A DNA stretch of 37,051 bases from JANNHP01 sp031404455. Lineage in GTDB: Bacteria > Planctomycetota > JAJSAM01 > JAJVHW01. Location of the stretch: positions 1 to 37,051 of the forward strand of contig JANNHP010000106.1 in NCBI GenBank assembly GCA_031404455.1, in the 5' to 3' direction. The notes beneath the pieces are model-generated. The model did not search any database, had not been told where the DNA came from, and worked only from the letters and a program-made list of their open reading frames with translations. A program made the translations under genes and the position numbers. Numbering within the stretch: the stretch's first letter is position 1; each line of letters begins with the position of its first letter. Of the stretch, positions 1-8,141 are shown piece by piece.

Positions 1-2
1 TG

Positions 3-899
3 CCGGTCCAGCTCTACATCGGCGGCGCCGAGCACGCGAACGGGCACTGTCTCTACTTCCGGTTCATCACCAAGGTGCTCCACGACGCCGGCTGGCTCGA
101 CATCGACGAACCCGTCGTGCGGATGTTCCACCACGGCATGGTCGAGGACGGCGAAGGCCGCACGATGTCGAAGTCGCTCGGCAACGTCGTCTCGCCGATC
201 GACATCATGCGCGAGTACGGAGCCGACGCCGCGCGCCTCGCCATGTTCTCGTTCGCGCCGTCGGACGCGGCGATCAGTTGGAACGAAGAGGGCGTGCGCG
301 GCGCGAAGAAGCTCGTGCAGCGCGTGTTCGATCTCGTCGGTGAGTTCGCCGAGCTCGCGATGTCGTCTGAGGGACCCGCCCGCCCGGCGGGCGCCGCCGC
401 GAAGGAGCTGCGTCTGCGCGCGCACGAAGTGGTCCGCCGGTTCGACGCGGCGTTTCGCGGCGACCTCGCGCTCAACCCGGGCGTCGCGGCCGTGTACGAG
501 CTGCTCAACGCGTTCCCGTCGATCGACGAGGCGCTCGCCTGGCCCGACGCCGACCGCGCAGCCGTGGCGGAGGCCGTCCGCCTCCTCGTCCTGGCGCTGG
601 CGCCCGTAGCGCCGCACCTCTGCGAGGAACTGCACGAACGGCTCGGCGGGAAAGGCAGCGTCTTCCGCGAACCGTGGCCGGAGTTCGACCCGGCGGCACT
701 GCGCCGTGACGAGGTCGAGATCGCGGTGCAAGTCAATGGGAAGATCCGCGAGCGGATCCGCGTTCAGGCCGACTCGGACGAGTCGGCGGTGCGCGCCGCC
801 GCGATGGCGGTGCCGAAAGTGGCAGCCGAGATCGCCGGACGCGTGCCGAAGAAGGTGATCGTCGTGAAAAACCGTCTCGTGAACTTCATCCTCCAGTAG
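3..899 (+). CDS. leuS: Leucyl-tRNA synthetase, C-terminal part (5' end outside window)
   Basis: Charges tRNA-Leu with leucine in the cytoplasm (class I aminoacyl-tRNA synthetase). The frame is open from the window edge. It begins with PVQLYIGGAEHA, the conserved stretch of bacterial LeuRS just before the second half of the catalytic Rossmann fold. It then contains MSKSLGN, the KMSKS signature (about bases 165-185). The helical anticodon-binding domain follows, and a short C-terminal domain carries VQVNGKIRERI, the usual start of the LeuRS C-terminal tRNA-contacting module. Only about a third of the protein is present. The first ATG visible in this frame (base 75) is internal and is not the start. 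It is followed by a hairpin and by proS in the same direction. Confidence 0.96.
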   Translation, partial: PVQLYIGGAEHANGHCLYFRFITKVLHDAGWLDIDEPVVRMFHHGMVEDGEGRTMSKSLGNVVSPIDIMREYGADAARLAMFSFAPSDAAISWNEEGVRGAKKLVQRVFDLVGEFAELAMSSEGPARPAGAAAKELRLRAHEVVRRFDAAFRGDLALNPGVAAVYELLNAFPSIDEALAWPDADRAAVAEAVRLLVLALAPVAPHLCEELHERLGGKGSVFREPWPEFDPAALRRDEVEIAVQVNGKIRERIRVQADSDESAVRAAAMAVPKVAAEIAGRVPKKVIVVKNRLVNFILQ

Positions 900-913
900 C
901 CCTTGTCGTCATG

Positions 914-932
914 GCGCCGGGCATCCCGGCGC
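914..932 (+). terminator. Hairpin after leuS
   Basis: A perfect 8-bp stem, GCGCCGGG / CCCGGCGC, with a CAT loop begins 14 bases after the leuS stop. There is no T-tract, so it may be a weak or Rho-assisted terminator or an mRNA-stabilising 3' hairpin. Confidence 0.45.
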
Positions 933-950
933 TGAGTAATGCTGAGTAAT
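931..950 (+). repeat. Tandem 10-bp duplication before proS
   Basis: GCTGAGTAAT is present twice head to tail, starting in the last bases of the preceding hairpin and ending 22 bases before the proS ATG. It looks like a recent replication-slippage duplication in the leuS-proS spacer. Confidence 0.8.
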
Positions 951-972
951 CCTGCGAGGCGAGCCAACGACC

Positions 973-2421
973 ATGAGTGCACAGCAAGGGTTGACGAGCC
1001 GAAGTCAGGATTACTCGCAGTGGTACCTCGACGTCATCGCCGCCGCCGACATGGCGGAGCACGCGCCCGTCCGCGGCTGCATGATCATCAAGCCGTGGGG
1101 CTACGGGATCTGGGAGCGCATGCAGCGCGTCCTCGACGAGCACATCAAGGACACGGGCCACGAGAACGCGTACTTCCCGCTGCTGATCCCGCAGTCGATG
1201 CTCCAGAAGGAAGCCGAGCACATCGAGGGCTTCGCGCCCGAGTGCGCGGTCGTCACGCAGGGCGGCGGCAAGGAGCTCGAGGAGCCGCTCTACATCCGGC
1301 CGACGTCCGAGGCGATCATCTGCTCGTCGTACGCAAAGTGGGTCAGCTCCTGGCGCGACCTGCCGATCAAGATCAACCAGTGGGCGAACGTGGTCCGCTG
1401 GGAGATGCGCCCGCGTCTCTTCCTCCGCACGCTGGAGTTCCTCTGGCAGGAGGGCCACACCGCGCACGAGACGCAGGCGGAGGCGCTCGCGGAGGTGATG
1501 ACGATGCTCGACGTCTACGCGCGCTTCACCGAGGAGACGCTCGCGATCCCGGTCATCCGCGGCGTGAAGTCGTCGGCGGAGCGCTTCCCGGGCGCGGTCG
1601 ACACGTACTGCATCGAGGCGATGATGCAGGACGGCAAGGCGCTCCAGGCCGGCACGTCGCACGACCTCGGACAGAACTTCTCGAAGACCTACGGGATCCA
1701 GTTCCAGGCGCGCGACGGCACGAACCAGCACGCGTGGGGGACGTCGTGGGGCGTCTCGACGCGCCTCGTCGGCGCGCTGATCATGACGCACGCCGACGAC
1801 CTCGGCATGGTCGTGCCGCCGGCTCTCGCACCGGTGCAGGTCGTGATCGTGCCGATCTACAAGACCGACGAGGAGCAGAAGGACCTCTCGGCCGAGTGCA
1901 CGCGCATCGCGGCGGAGCTGAAGCGCGTCGGCGTCCGCGCGAAGGCGGATCTCCGCGACAACCTGCGCCCGGGCGCCAAGTTCTTCGAGTGGGAGAAGAA
2001 GGGCGTGCCGCTGCGCCTCGCGATCGGGCCGCGCGACAAGGCGGAGGGCAAGGTCGAGATGAAGCGGCGGATCGCCGCCGATCCGAAGGCGAAGGAGTTC
2101 GTGCCGGTCGTGACGCTGCCGACGTCGGTGCCGCAGATCCTCGCCGACATCCAGCGCGAGATGCTGGACCGCGCCCGGGCGTTGCGCGCGCAGCGCAGCG
2201 TGCCACTCGATTCGTACACGGAGTTCAAGTCGAGGATCGAGGGCGGCGGCTTCTTCCACATGCGCTGGTGCGGCGCCGCCGCGTGCGAGGCGAAGGTGAA
2301 GGAGGAGACGAAGGCGACGATCCGCTGCATCCCGTTCGAGTCGGTGGCCGACCCGGGGCCGTGCGTGATCTGCGGCGCGGCCGCCGACGGACGTCGCGCC
2401 GTCTTCGCGCGAAGCTACTGA
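973..2421 (+). CDS. proS: Prolyl-tRNA synthetase, eukaryote/archaeal-like type
   Basis: Charges tRNA-Pro with proline. The 482-residue protein has the short architecture of the archaeal/eukaryotic-like ProRS class and lacks the inserted editing domain of the E. coli type. Class II motifs are visible: RPTSEAII, a motif 2 region around RWEMRPRLFLRT followed by EFLWQEGHT, and motif 3 in GTSHDLGQNFSKTYGI. The anticodon-binding domain follows (VVIVPIYKTDEE onward). A C-terminal zinc-type domain with paired cysteines (WCGAAAC and CVICG) leads to the terminal ARSY; proteins of this class characteristically end in a tyrosine. The ATG follows the leuS spacer without a strong Shine-Dalgarno. This ProRS type also occurs in many bacteria, so it is not evidence of recent transfer on its own. 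Confidence 0.97.
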   Translation: MSAQQGLTSRSQDYSQWYLDVIAAADMAEHAPVRGCMIIKPWGYGIWERMQRVLDEHIKDTGHENAYFPLLIPQSMLQKEAEHIEGFAPECAVVTQGGGKELEEPLYIRPTSEAIICSSYAKWVSSWRDLPIKINQWANVVRWEMRPRLFLRTLEFLWQEGHTAHETQAEALAEVMTMLDVYARFTEETLAIPVIRGVKSSAERFPGAVDTYCIEAMMQDGKALQAGTSHDLGQNFSKTYGIQFQARDGTNQHAWGTSWGVSTRLVGALIMTHADDLGMVVPPALAPVQVVIVPIYKTDEEQKDLSAECTRIAAELKRVGVRAKADLRDNLRPGAKFFEWEKKGVPLRLAIGPRDKAEGKVEMKRRIAADPKAKEFVPVVTLPTSVPQILADIQREMLDRARALRAQRSVPLDSYTEFKSRIEGGGFFHMRWCGAAACEAKVKEETKATIRCIPFESVADPGPCVICGAAADGRRAVFARSY

Positions 2422-2433
2422 GAACCGACCGGA

Positions 2434-2439
2434 TACCCT
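2434..2439 (+). promoter_or_regulatory. TAnnnT box, probable -10 of a leaderless transcript
   Basis: TACCCT ends 8 bases before the ATG at 2448, and no Shine-Dalgarno lies between. Transcription starting about 7 bases downstream of a -10 box would begin at or next to the start codon. See the finding on recurrent TAnnnT boxes. Confidence 0.5.
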
Positions 2440-2447
2440 CTCCACCC

Positions 2448-3041
2448 ATGGCCAAGGGCATCTTCAGCGCGATCCTCGGGAACGACGACGACGACGAGCC
2501 GGGAGCGAAGCCGGCGCGACCGGCCGAGTCGGCGCCCACGAGCGACACGGCGTCGGCTCCGCGGAGCATCCCCGACGCGTGGGCGCGCCTCGCCGAGCAG
2601 AGCAAGCGGCTCGAGGAGCGTCTCGCCGCGCTGGAAGACGTCCACAAGCAGCTCCTCGAATCGACCGCGACGCTCAACGAGACCGCCAAGCAGCAGCTCC
2701 AGGTCCTCAATTATCTCGGTCGCTTCTCGGAGGCGGCGGAGCGGCGCGGCCGCGAGATGCAGCAGCAGTTCCAGGGCGTCCCCGACGTGCTCCGCACGCT
2801 GCCGTCGGCGACGAAGGAGCAGGCCGAGAAGCTCTCGGAGATCGCCGCACGGCTCTACGAGAAGGCCCGCGACGACACCGTGAACGCGCTGAAGGCCGCA
2901 CAGGCAGCGCACCAGAAGTCGATCGAGGACCTCATCGACAAGAGCCTCGGCGCGAGCCGTCGCATGACCGGCTGGGCGATCGTCGTCGCGGCCGCGACCG
3001 TCGCCATCGCGTTCTGGATCTACTTCTTCCCGAACCGGTAG
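2448..3041 (+). CDS. Coiled-coil protein with C-terminal membrane anchor
   Basis: Unrecognised 197-residue protein. It starts MAKGIFSAILGN and is followed by a short acidic run and a Pro/Ala-rich low-complexity segment (to about residue 45). A long, highly charged, predominantly helical region (about 47-165) is rich in Glu, Lys, Gln and Ala and suggests a coiled coil. A single hydrophobic segment near residues 173-193 (WAIVVAAATVAIAFWIYFF) leads to the short basic end PNR. The topology is therefore a tail-anchored inner-membrane protein with a cytoplasmic coiled coil. The start is chosen because the ATG follows a TACCCT box at leaderless spacing and upstream frame sequence is only antisense-like proS shadow. 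It lies between proS and the B12 riboswitch promoter. The function cannot be inferred. Confidence 0.8.
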   Translation: MAKGIFSAILGNDDDDEPGAKPARPAESAPTSDTASAPRSIPDAWARLAEQSKRLEERLAALEDVHKQLLESTATLNETAKQQLQVLNYLGRFSEAAERRGREMQQQFQGVPDVLRTLPSATKEQAEKLSEIAARLYEKARDDTVNALKAAQAAHQKSIEDLIDKSLGASRRMTGWAIVVAAATVAIAFWIYFFPNR

Positions 3042-3049
3042 CCCGAAGC

Positions 3050-3055
3050 TACGCT
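3050..3055 (+). promoter_or_regulatory. Putative -10 box for the B12 riboswitch operon
   Basis: TACGCT lies about 25 bases upstream of the riboswitch fold, in the gap after the preceding stop codon. It has the same TAnnnT form found before other genes here. No -35 element is obvious. Confidence 0.4.
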
Positions 3056-3079
3056 CCGCGCCGTTCTTTCCAGTTCCAG

Positions 3080-3285
3080 TCCGGTACTCACGGGTCTCCC
3101 GGCACGCGCCGGGAGGGAAACAGGGAACGGGGTGTGAAACCCCGACGGTCCCGCCGCTGTGACCGGCGTCCGAGTCGTCCCGCAGTGCGTCGCCTCCCAC
3201 GGAGGGCGGTCCGCGCGGCCACTGGATCCGAGGGAGATCCGGGAAGGCAGGGACGATCCGCGCCGGAAGTCAGAAGACCTGCCCG
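3080..3285 (+). promoter_or_regulatory. Cobalamin (adenosylcobalamin) riboswitch
   Basis: This leader RNA binds a B12 coenzyme and switches off expression of the downstream uptake operon. All the hallmark blocks are present in order: GGGAA, then GGGGTGTGAAACCCC, then CCGCTGTGACCGG (the B12-box region near 3152-3165), GCCACTGGATCCG near 3218, GGGAAGGC at 3241, and GTCAGAAGACCTGCC at 3269-3283. The segment 3088-3117 forms a GC-rich stem (CTCCCGGC / GCCGGGAG). Limits are approximate. Between it and the TTG start of the binding-protein gene are about 50 bases with two GAGGCAG copies, the second providing the ribosome-binding site. Repression by sequestering that site is therefore plausible but not demonstrated. 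Confidence 0.95.
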
Positions 3286-3334
3286 CGAGCGCTTCACGTC
3301 ATGACCCCCGAGGCAGGGGAAGTGAGGCAGTTCG

Positions 3335-4234
3335 TTGCACGGTCCCTCGTCGTCCATCTCCCGTTGCGTCGCCGTCGCGGTGCTCATCGCAGCCGCGGCC
3401 TGCGGTCCTTCCGCGCCCGCGAAGACCGCTGATCCCAAGGCGTCGCGCGTCGTCTCGCTCGCGCCCGCGTTCACCGAGACGCTGATCGCGCTCGGTGCCG
3501 CGGACGAGATCGTAGGAATTGGACGCTTCGATCCCGAGGTCCCAGGGCGCACCGACCTGCCGCGCCTCGGCGACGCGATGAGCGTCAACCTCGAATCGCT
3601 GACGGCGCTCGCGCCGAGCGTCGTGCTCGTCAACTCGACGATGCTCGAGGAGAAGCTCGCGCCGGTCTCCGGGCGTCTGCGCGTCGTCTTCCTGCCGACG
3701 GATCGCCTGGACGAGGCGCTCTACGCGGTGACGGAGATCGCGCGCCTCGTCGGACGCGAGAGCCGGGGCGAGGAGATCGCGACGACGATCCGCTCGGCGA
3801 TCGACGACGCGCGCGGTCGCGCCGCCGAGCGGCGCCGCCGCGGCGAGAGACCGCTGCGCGTGCTCGTCGTCGTGCAACGGCGGCCGCTCTACACCGCGGG
3901 CGCGGGGTCGTTCGTCGACGATCTGCTGCGCGCCGTCGGCGCCGTGAACGTGTTCGGCGACGTCGCGAAGCCGTGGCCGGAGGTCGGTGAGGAGTCGATC
4001 GTCGTGCGCGCGCCCGACGTGATCCTCGACGCGTCCGTCGGCGACGTGGACACCGACGCGGGACGCGCTGAGCTCGCGCGCGACTGGCAGCGGTTCCCGA
4101 CGGTGCCCGCGGTGAAGTCGGGACGGGTGCTCGTCATCCGCGAGGACTCGCTCTTCCGCGCGGGACCGCGGATTCCGGAGGCGCTCGCGGTCCTCGAACG
4201 CCTGCTGTTCGGCGAAGGAAGCGCTCCCAAGTGA
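3335..4234 (+). CDS. btuF: Vitamin B12 ABC transporter, substrate-binding lipoprotein
   Basis: Binds cobalamin in the periplasm and delivers it to the permease. The 299-residue protein begins at a TTG with GAGG 8 bases upstream. It carries a lipoprotein signal peptide (VLIAAAAC, lipidated Cys23). The mature part is a class III periplasmic binding fold: RVVSLAPAFTETLIALGAADEIVGI is the typical N-lobe opening. It continues with the DLPRLGD-type loop and SLTALAPSVVLV, a long connecting helix around residues 125-170, and a C-lobe with ILDAS and VPAVKSGRVLVI. Its stop overlaps the permease start (GTGA). Sequence alone would not separate it from iron-siderophore binding proteins; the riboswitch and the BtuB-like receptor in the same operon indicate B12. 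Confidence 0.9.
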   Translation: MHGPSSSISRCVAVAVLIAAAACGPSAPAKTADPKASRVVSLAPAFTETLIALGAADEIVGIGRFDPEVPGRTDLPRLGDAMSVNLESLTALAPSVVLVNSTMLEEKLAPVSGRLRVVFLPTDRLDEALYAVTEIARLVGRESRGEEIATTIRSAIDDARGRAAERRRRGERPLRVLVVVQRRPLYTAGAGSFVDDLLRAVGAVNVFGDVAKPWPEVGEESIVVRAPDVILDASVGDVDTDAGRAELARDWQRFPTVPAVKSGRVLVIREDSLFRAGPRIPEALAVLERLLFGEGSAPK

Positions 4235-5256
4235 CGCATCGCGCGCGGCCGGTGACGAAGGCGAGGTTCGTCAGGGTGACGGCCGTGTCGGCCGTCGTGT
4301 TCGCGGCGTCGGTCGCGATCGCGCTGGCGCTCGGCGCGGAGCGGATCGATCTCGCCGCCGTCGTCTCGGGCGGCGCGACGGAGGTCGAGCGGTCGATCTT
4401 CCATGAGCTGCGCCTGCCCCGCGTCGCGGCGGCGGCGCTCGTCGGCGGCGCGCTCGGCGTCGCGGGAGTGGCGTTCCAGGCCCTCTTGCGCAATCCGCTC
4501 GCGGAGCCGTACCTCCTCGGGCTCTCGGGCGGCGGGTCGTTCGGCACCGTGCTCTCGATCGTCGTGTTCGGCTCGGCGACGGCGGGTGCGTGGGGTCGGA
4601 CGGCGGCGGCGTTCGCCGGATGTCTCTTGGCGATCGCGTTCGTCTACGCCGTCGCGTCGCGCGGCGGGGGACTCCGGCCATCGACGCTGCTGCTCGCCGG
4701 CGTCGTCGCGAACGCGTTCTTCCTCGCGGGACTCGCCGGCGCGCAGTTCGCCGCGTCGCCGACCGAGGCGCAGTCGATCCTGCGCTGGGTGATGGGCGGA
4801 CTCTCGGCACCGCGCGCGGGCGAGCTCTGGGTGCTCGGCGCGGCGGTGACGGGCGGGACGGTCGTCGTGATGGCGACCGCGCCGCAGCTCAACCTCCTCG
4901 CCTTCGACGAGGAGACGGCGCGGCACCTCGGCGTGGACGTGACGCGCCTGCGCCGCACGCTCTTCCTCGCTACGTCGCTCCTCACCGCCGCGTGCGTCGC
5001 GGTGTCGGGACCGATCGGGTTCGTCGGTCTCTTCGTCCCGCACGCGGTGCGGATGCTCGTCGGACCCGACCATCGCGTGCTCGTCCCGGCGTCGTGTCTC
5101 TGCGGCGCAGCGTTCCTCGTGCTCGCCGACGCGCTCGCGCGCACGGTCTTCGCGCCGCAGGAGCTTCCCGTGGGGATCGTGACGGCGGTCGTCGGCGCAC
5201 CTGCGTTCGTCGCGATCCTGGCGCGGAGCCGAGGGTTCCGGGAGACGGCCGCGTGA
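4231..5256 (+). CDS. btuC: Vitamin B12 ABC transporter permease (FecCD family)
   Basis: Inner-membrane channel of the cobalamin importer. The 341 residues are mostly hydrophobic, as expected for the 9-10 helix FecCD/BtuC family. Family motifs include LRLPRVAAAALVGGALGVAG followed by VAFQALLRNPLAEPYLLGLSGG. The ATPase-contacting region is ARHLGVDVTRLRR, followed by AVSGPIGFVGLFVPHAVRML. The C-terminus has LPVGIVTAVVGAPAFVAIL, typical of the family. The GTG start overlaps the previous stop by four bases and the stop overlaps the ATPase start in the same way, so the three transporter genes are translationally coupled. Confidence 0.93.
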   Translation: MTHRARPVTKARFVRVTAVSAVVFAASVAIALALGAERIDLAAVVSGGATEVERSIFHELRLPRVAAAALVGGALGVAGVAFQALLRNPLAEPYLLGLSGGGSFGTVLSIVVFGSATAGAWGRTAAAFAGCLLAIAFVYAVASRGGGLRPSTLLLAGVVANAFFLAGLAGAQFAASPTEAQSILRWVMGGLSAPRAGELWVLGAAVTGGTVVVMATAPQLNLLAFDEETARHLGVDVTRLRRTLFLATSLLTAACVAVSGPIGFVGLFVPHAVRMLVGPDHRVLVPASCLCGAAFLVLADALARTVFAPQELPVGIVTAVVGAPAFVAILARSRGFRETAA

Positions 5257-6047
5257 GCGACGCGATCGTGCTCCGCGACGTGACCGCCGGCTACGGAACG
5301 CGCGAGGTGTTCGCGGGACTCGACCTCGCGGTGCGCGCCGGGGAACTCCACGGCGTGATCGGCCCGAACGGGTGCGGCAAGACGACTCTGCTCCGTCTCG
5401 TCTCGGGCGTGCTGCGCCCGCGCGCTGGGATCGTCGCGCTCGCCGGCGAGAACGTGGCCGCTTCGAGTTCGCGGGAGATCGCGCGCCGCGTGGCCGTCGT
5501 GCCGCAGGACACCGCACCCGTCTTCGCGATGGCGGCGCTCGAAGTCGTGCTCCTCGGACGGACCGTGCGGCACCCGGCGTTCGCGTTCGAGACGGACGAG
5601 GACGTCTCCGCCGCGCGGTCGGCGCTCGGCGAGGTGGGCGCCTCGCACCTCGAAGACCGTGAGTTCACGACGCTCTCGGGCGGCGAGCGCCAGCGCGTCA
5701 TCCTGGCTCGCGCGCTGTGTCAGGGCGGCGACGTGCTCCTCTGCGACGAGCCGACGGCGCACCTCGACCTGAAGCATCAGGCCGCGACGTTCCGTCTGCT
5801 GCGCGGACTCGCGGCGCTCGGCCGCACCGTCCTCGTCGTGACGCACGACGTTCAGCTCGCCGCGCAGGCGTGCGACCGGCTGACGATCCTCGGACCGCGA
5901 GGAGTCGTCGCCGCAGGGGATCCGGGCGCCGTGGTCACGCGGGAGAACCTTGCGGCGGCGTTCGGGATCGAGACCACCGTCCATCGCGACGCGGCCGGGC
6001 GGCCGCTCGTGCTGCGGCATCTGGAGTCGTCGGAAGGAAACCCATGA
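5253..6047 (+). CDS. btuD: Vitamin B12 ABC transporter ATP-binding protein
   Basis: ATPase that powers cobalamin import. The 264-residue protein starts at GTG within the permease stop (GTGA). Walker A is GPNGCGKTT (residues 37-45), the Q-loop is VVPQD, the ABC signature is LSGGERQR, Walker B is VLLCDEPTAHLD and the switch His is in VVTHD. The spacing is that of FecE/BtuD-type importers. The reading frame runs open far upstream, but the GTG at 5253 gives the canonical N-terminus (VLRDVTAGYG) and the same overlap used elsewhere in the operon. Its stop overlaps the receptor gene (ATGA). Confidence 0.94.
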   Translation: MSDAIVLRDVTAGYGTREVFAGLDLAVRAGELHGVIGPNGCGKTTLLRLVSGVLRPRAGIVALAGENVAASSSREIARRVAVVPQDTAPVFAMAALEVVLLGRTVRHPAFAFETDEDVSAARSALGEVGASHLEDREFTTLSGGERQRVILARALCQGGDVLLCDEPTAHLDLKHQAATFRLLRGLAALGRTVLVVTHDVQLAAQACDRLTILGPRGVVAAGDPGAVVTRENLAAAFGIETTVHRDAAGRPLVLRHLESSEGNP

Positions 6048-8086
6048 AGAGACTGGCGTTCGTCGTGATCGTCGTCGCGTCGCGGTCCGCTCTCGCCGAG
6101 GACGAGGCCGTACCTCAGCCGGAGCTCGCGAAGGAGATCGTCATCGTGGCGTCGCGCCGCGAGGAGCCTGCGTCGGTGGCGACGCCGGCGATCACCACGT
6201 TCGGCCCGGCCGATTTCGAGCGGCGGCGTCCGTTCGACGTGGCCGACGTGCTCCGCGAGACGCCGGGCGCCTACGTCTCGCCCGACGGGCCGCCCGGGCA
6301 GTTCACGCGCGTCTTCCTGCGCGGCGCCGCGTCCAACCAGACGCTCGTCCTCGTCGACGGCATCCCCCAGAACGACGCGACGGCGGGCGGCCTCTACGAC
6401 TTCAGCGACCTCGGCATGACGGGCGTCGAGCGCATCGAGGTGCTGCGCGGCAGCTACAGCGTGCTCTACGGCTCCGAGGCGATCGGCGGCGTCGTCAGCG
6501 TGACGACGCGGCGCGGCCGCGGTGAGACGCCGTCGGGATGGGCGATCGCGCAGTTCGGCTCGTTCGGCACGCGGCGCGAGGAGGTCGGCATGTCGTGGGG
6601 CGACGACGGCGCGGACTTCGCGTTCGCGCTCGGAGATTCCGCGTCGGACGGGGACATCGACCGCGAGCGGTTCCGCGAGCACGACGCCGTCGGACGGTTC
6701 GGACTCGAGCTTTCTCCTGTGCTGCGGCTCGACACGTCGCTGCGCATCGCGCAGTCGAGCGTCGAGTCGCCCTACGACTTCGCGTCGTCGGGAGTGCTGC
6801 CCGAGGATGACGACCTCGGACGCCGCCGCCGGACCGTCTCGGGCGGCGCGACGCTCACGTGGGACGCCGCGGACTGGCTGGAAGTGCGCGCGACCGGCTC
6901 GGCGTTCGACGTGGAGTCGAACTTCGACAACGGTCCCGACGGTCCGCAGTTGATCGACCCCGACTTCACGCCGGGCTCCGGCGACGAGTTCACCGTCACG
7001 CGCGACGAACTCGTCTCGCACAACCACGCGACCGATCTCCGCGGACGCCTCGAGGCCACGGCGGCGTTGCTCGATCAGCGTCACGAGGGCCGGACGGGGA
7101 GCTTCGGACTCGACCTCACCCTGGGCGGCGAGTACCTCGACCAGCGCAGCATCTCCACGGTCACGTCGCCCGACTTCGGCGCGGGCACGTCGACGACGTC
7201 GCGCGCCAATGACACGACGGACACGCGCTCCGCGTTCGCGCAGTTCGAGCTCCGCGCGCCGACGAACGCGCCGAACCCGGGAGAGGCGCGGTCGTCCGTG
7301 ATCACGAACGCCGTCCTCACCGCAGGCATCCGCAACGACGACCACAGCGTGTTCGGGAGCGAGGACTCGCCGTACGTCGGGGCGCGCGCGGACTTCTGGG
7401 AGACGACGCTCCGGTCGTCGTGGGGACAGGGTTTCCGCGCTCCGAAACCGGCGGAACTCTACGACCCGTTCGTCGGCAACGCGGCGCTCGGTGCCGAGAC
7501 GTCGGACTCGGTGGACGTCGGTGTCTCGCGCTCCTTCCTCGACGGCGATCTCGCGCTCGGCGTGACCTGGTTCCAGCTCCAGGTGGACGGACTCATCGCC
7601 TACGACGCGAACGCGATCACGCCGTCGCGGCCGTTCGGGCAGCTCACGAACTTCGCGCGCACCGAGACGAAGGGCTTCGAGTACGAGGCGGGCGCGAACC
7701 TCGGCCGCGGCTTCCGGCTCCGCGGCACCTTCACCACGCAGAACCCGCGCGACCGGGACACCGGCCTGCCGCTGCCTAACCGCGCCCGTCGCTTCGGCTC
7801 GGTGGGACTCTCCTGGGAACGCGGCCCCGTGCTCGTCTCGCTCGACGGGTTCTTCTCGAGCAGCAACGGCAACCAGGGCGGCGAGTTCACCTCGCCCGAC
7901 GGCGACGCGCGCTCGCACCCCGGGCGCCGCAGCCTCGTCGACCTGACCGTCAACTGGCAGGCGGCGGAACGGGTCACGGTGTTCGGCGGGATCCGCAACC
8001 TCCTCGACGACGAGTGGGTCGCGACTCCGAACTCGCCGGCGGGCACGGGCATCGGTGTGTACGTGGGGGCTCAGCTAGACTTCTGA
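6044..8086 (+). CDS. btuB: TonB-dependent outer-membrane receptor, BtuB-like
   Basis: Active transporter of cobalamin across the outer membrane, driven by TonB-ExbBD, which are not in this window. The 680-residue protein has a signal peptide (MKRLAFVVIVVASRSALA). A TonB-box-like stretch EIVIVAS is followed by the plug domain (FDVADVLRETPGAYVS; VFLRGAASNQTLVLVDG; RIEVLRGSYSVLYGSEAIGG). The 22-strand barrel ends in the segment RNLLDDEWVATP and the terminal GAQLDF with a C-terminal Phe, as outer-membrane barrels require. It is close to the usual BtuB length (about 600). The start overlaps the ATPase stop (ATGA), so all four genes form one riboswitch-controlled operon. Substrate assignment rests on that context. 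Confidence 0.92.
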   Translation: MKRLAFVVIVVASRSALAEDEAVPQPELAKEIVIVASRREEPASVATPAITTFGPADFERRRPFDVADVLRETPGAYVSPDGPPGQFTRVFLRGAASNQTLVLVDGIPQNDATAGGLYDFSDLGMTGVERIEVLRGSYSVLYGSEAIGGVVSVTTRRGRGETPSGWAIAQFGSFGTRREEVGMSWGDDGADFAFALGDSASDGDIDRERFREHDAVGRFGLELSPVLRLDTSLRIAQSSVESPYDFASSGVLPEDDDLGRRRRTVSGGATLTWDAADWLEVRATGSAFDVESNFDNGPDGPQLIDPDFTPGSGDEFTVTRDELVSHNHATDLRGRLEATAALLDQRHEGRTGSFGLDLTLGGEYLDQRSISTVTSPDFGAGTSTTSRANDTTDTRSAFAQFELRAPTNAPNPGEARSSVITNAVLTAGIRNDDHSVFGSEDSPYVGARADFWETTLRSSWGQGFRAPKPAELYDPFVGNAALGAETSDSVDVGVSRSFLDGDLALGVTWFQLQVDGLIAYDANAITPSRPFGQLTNFARTETKGFEYEAGANLGRGFRLRGTFTTQNPRDRDTGLPLPNRARRFGSVGLSWERGPVLVSLDGFFSSSNGNQGGEFTSPDGDARSHPGRRSLVDLTVNWQAAERVTVFGGIRNLLDDEWVATPNSPAGTGIGVYVGAQLDF

Positions 8087-8141
8087 CGCGACGGGGCGGG
8101 AGGTACCTTCCCGCGTCCTCACGGTCAGGAGAGCTCCCCCG

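Noticed and set aside
886..2445. Long antisense reading frame opposite proS
   Set aside because: It is a by-product of high GC and third-position bias, with Arg/Ala/His-rich low-complexity translation and no family resemblance. The sense strand encodes an unambiguous ProRS.
3286..3334. Rho-independent terminator as riboswitch expression platform
   Set aside because: No stem followed by a T-tract is present between the aptamer and the first gene. Control at the ribosome-binding site is more likely.
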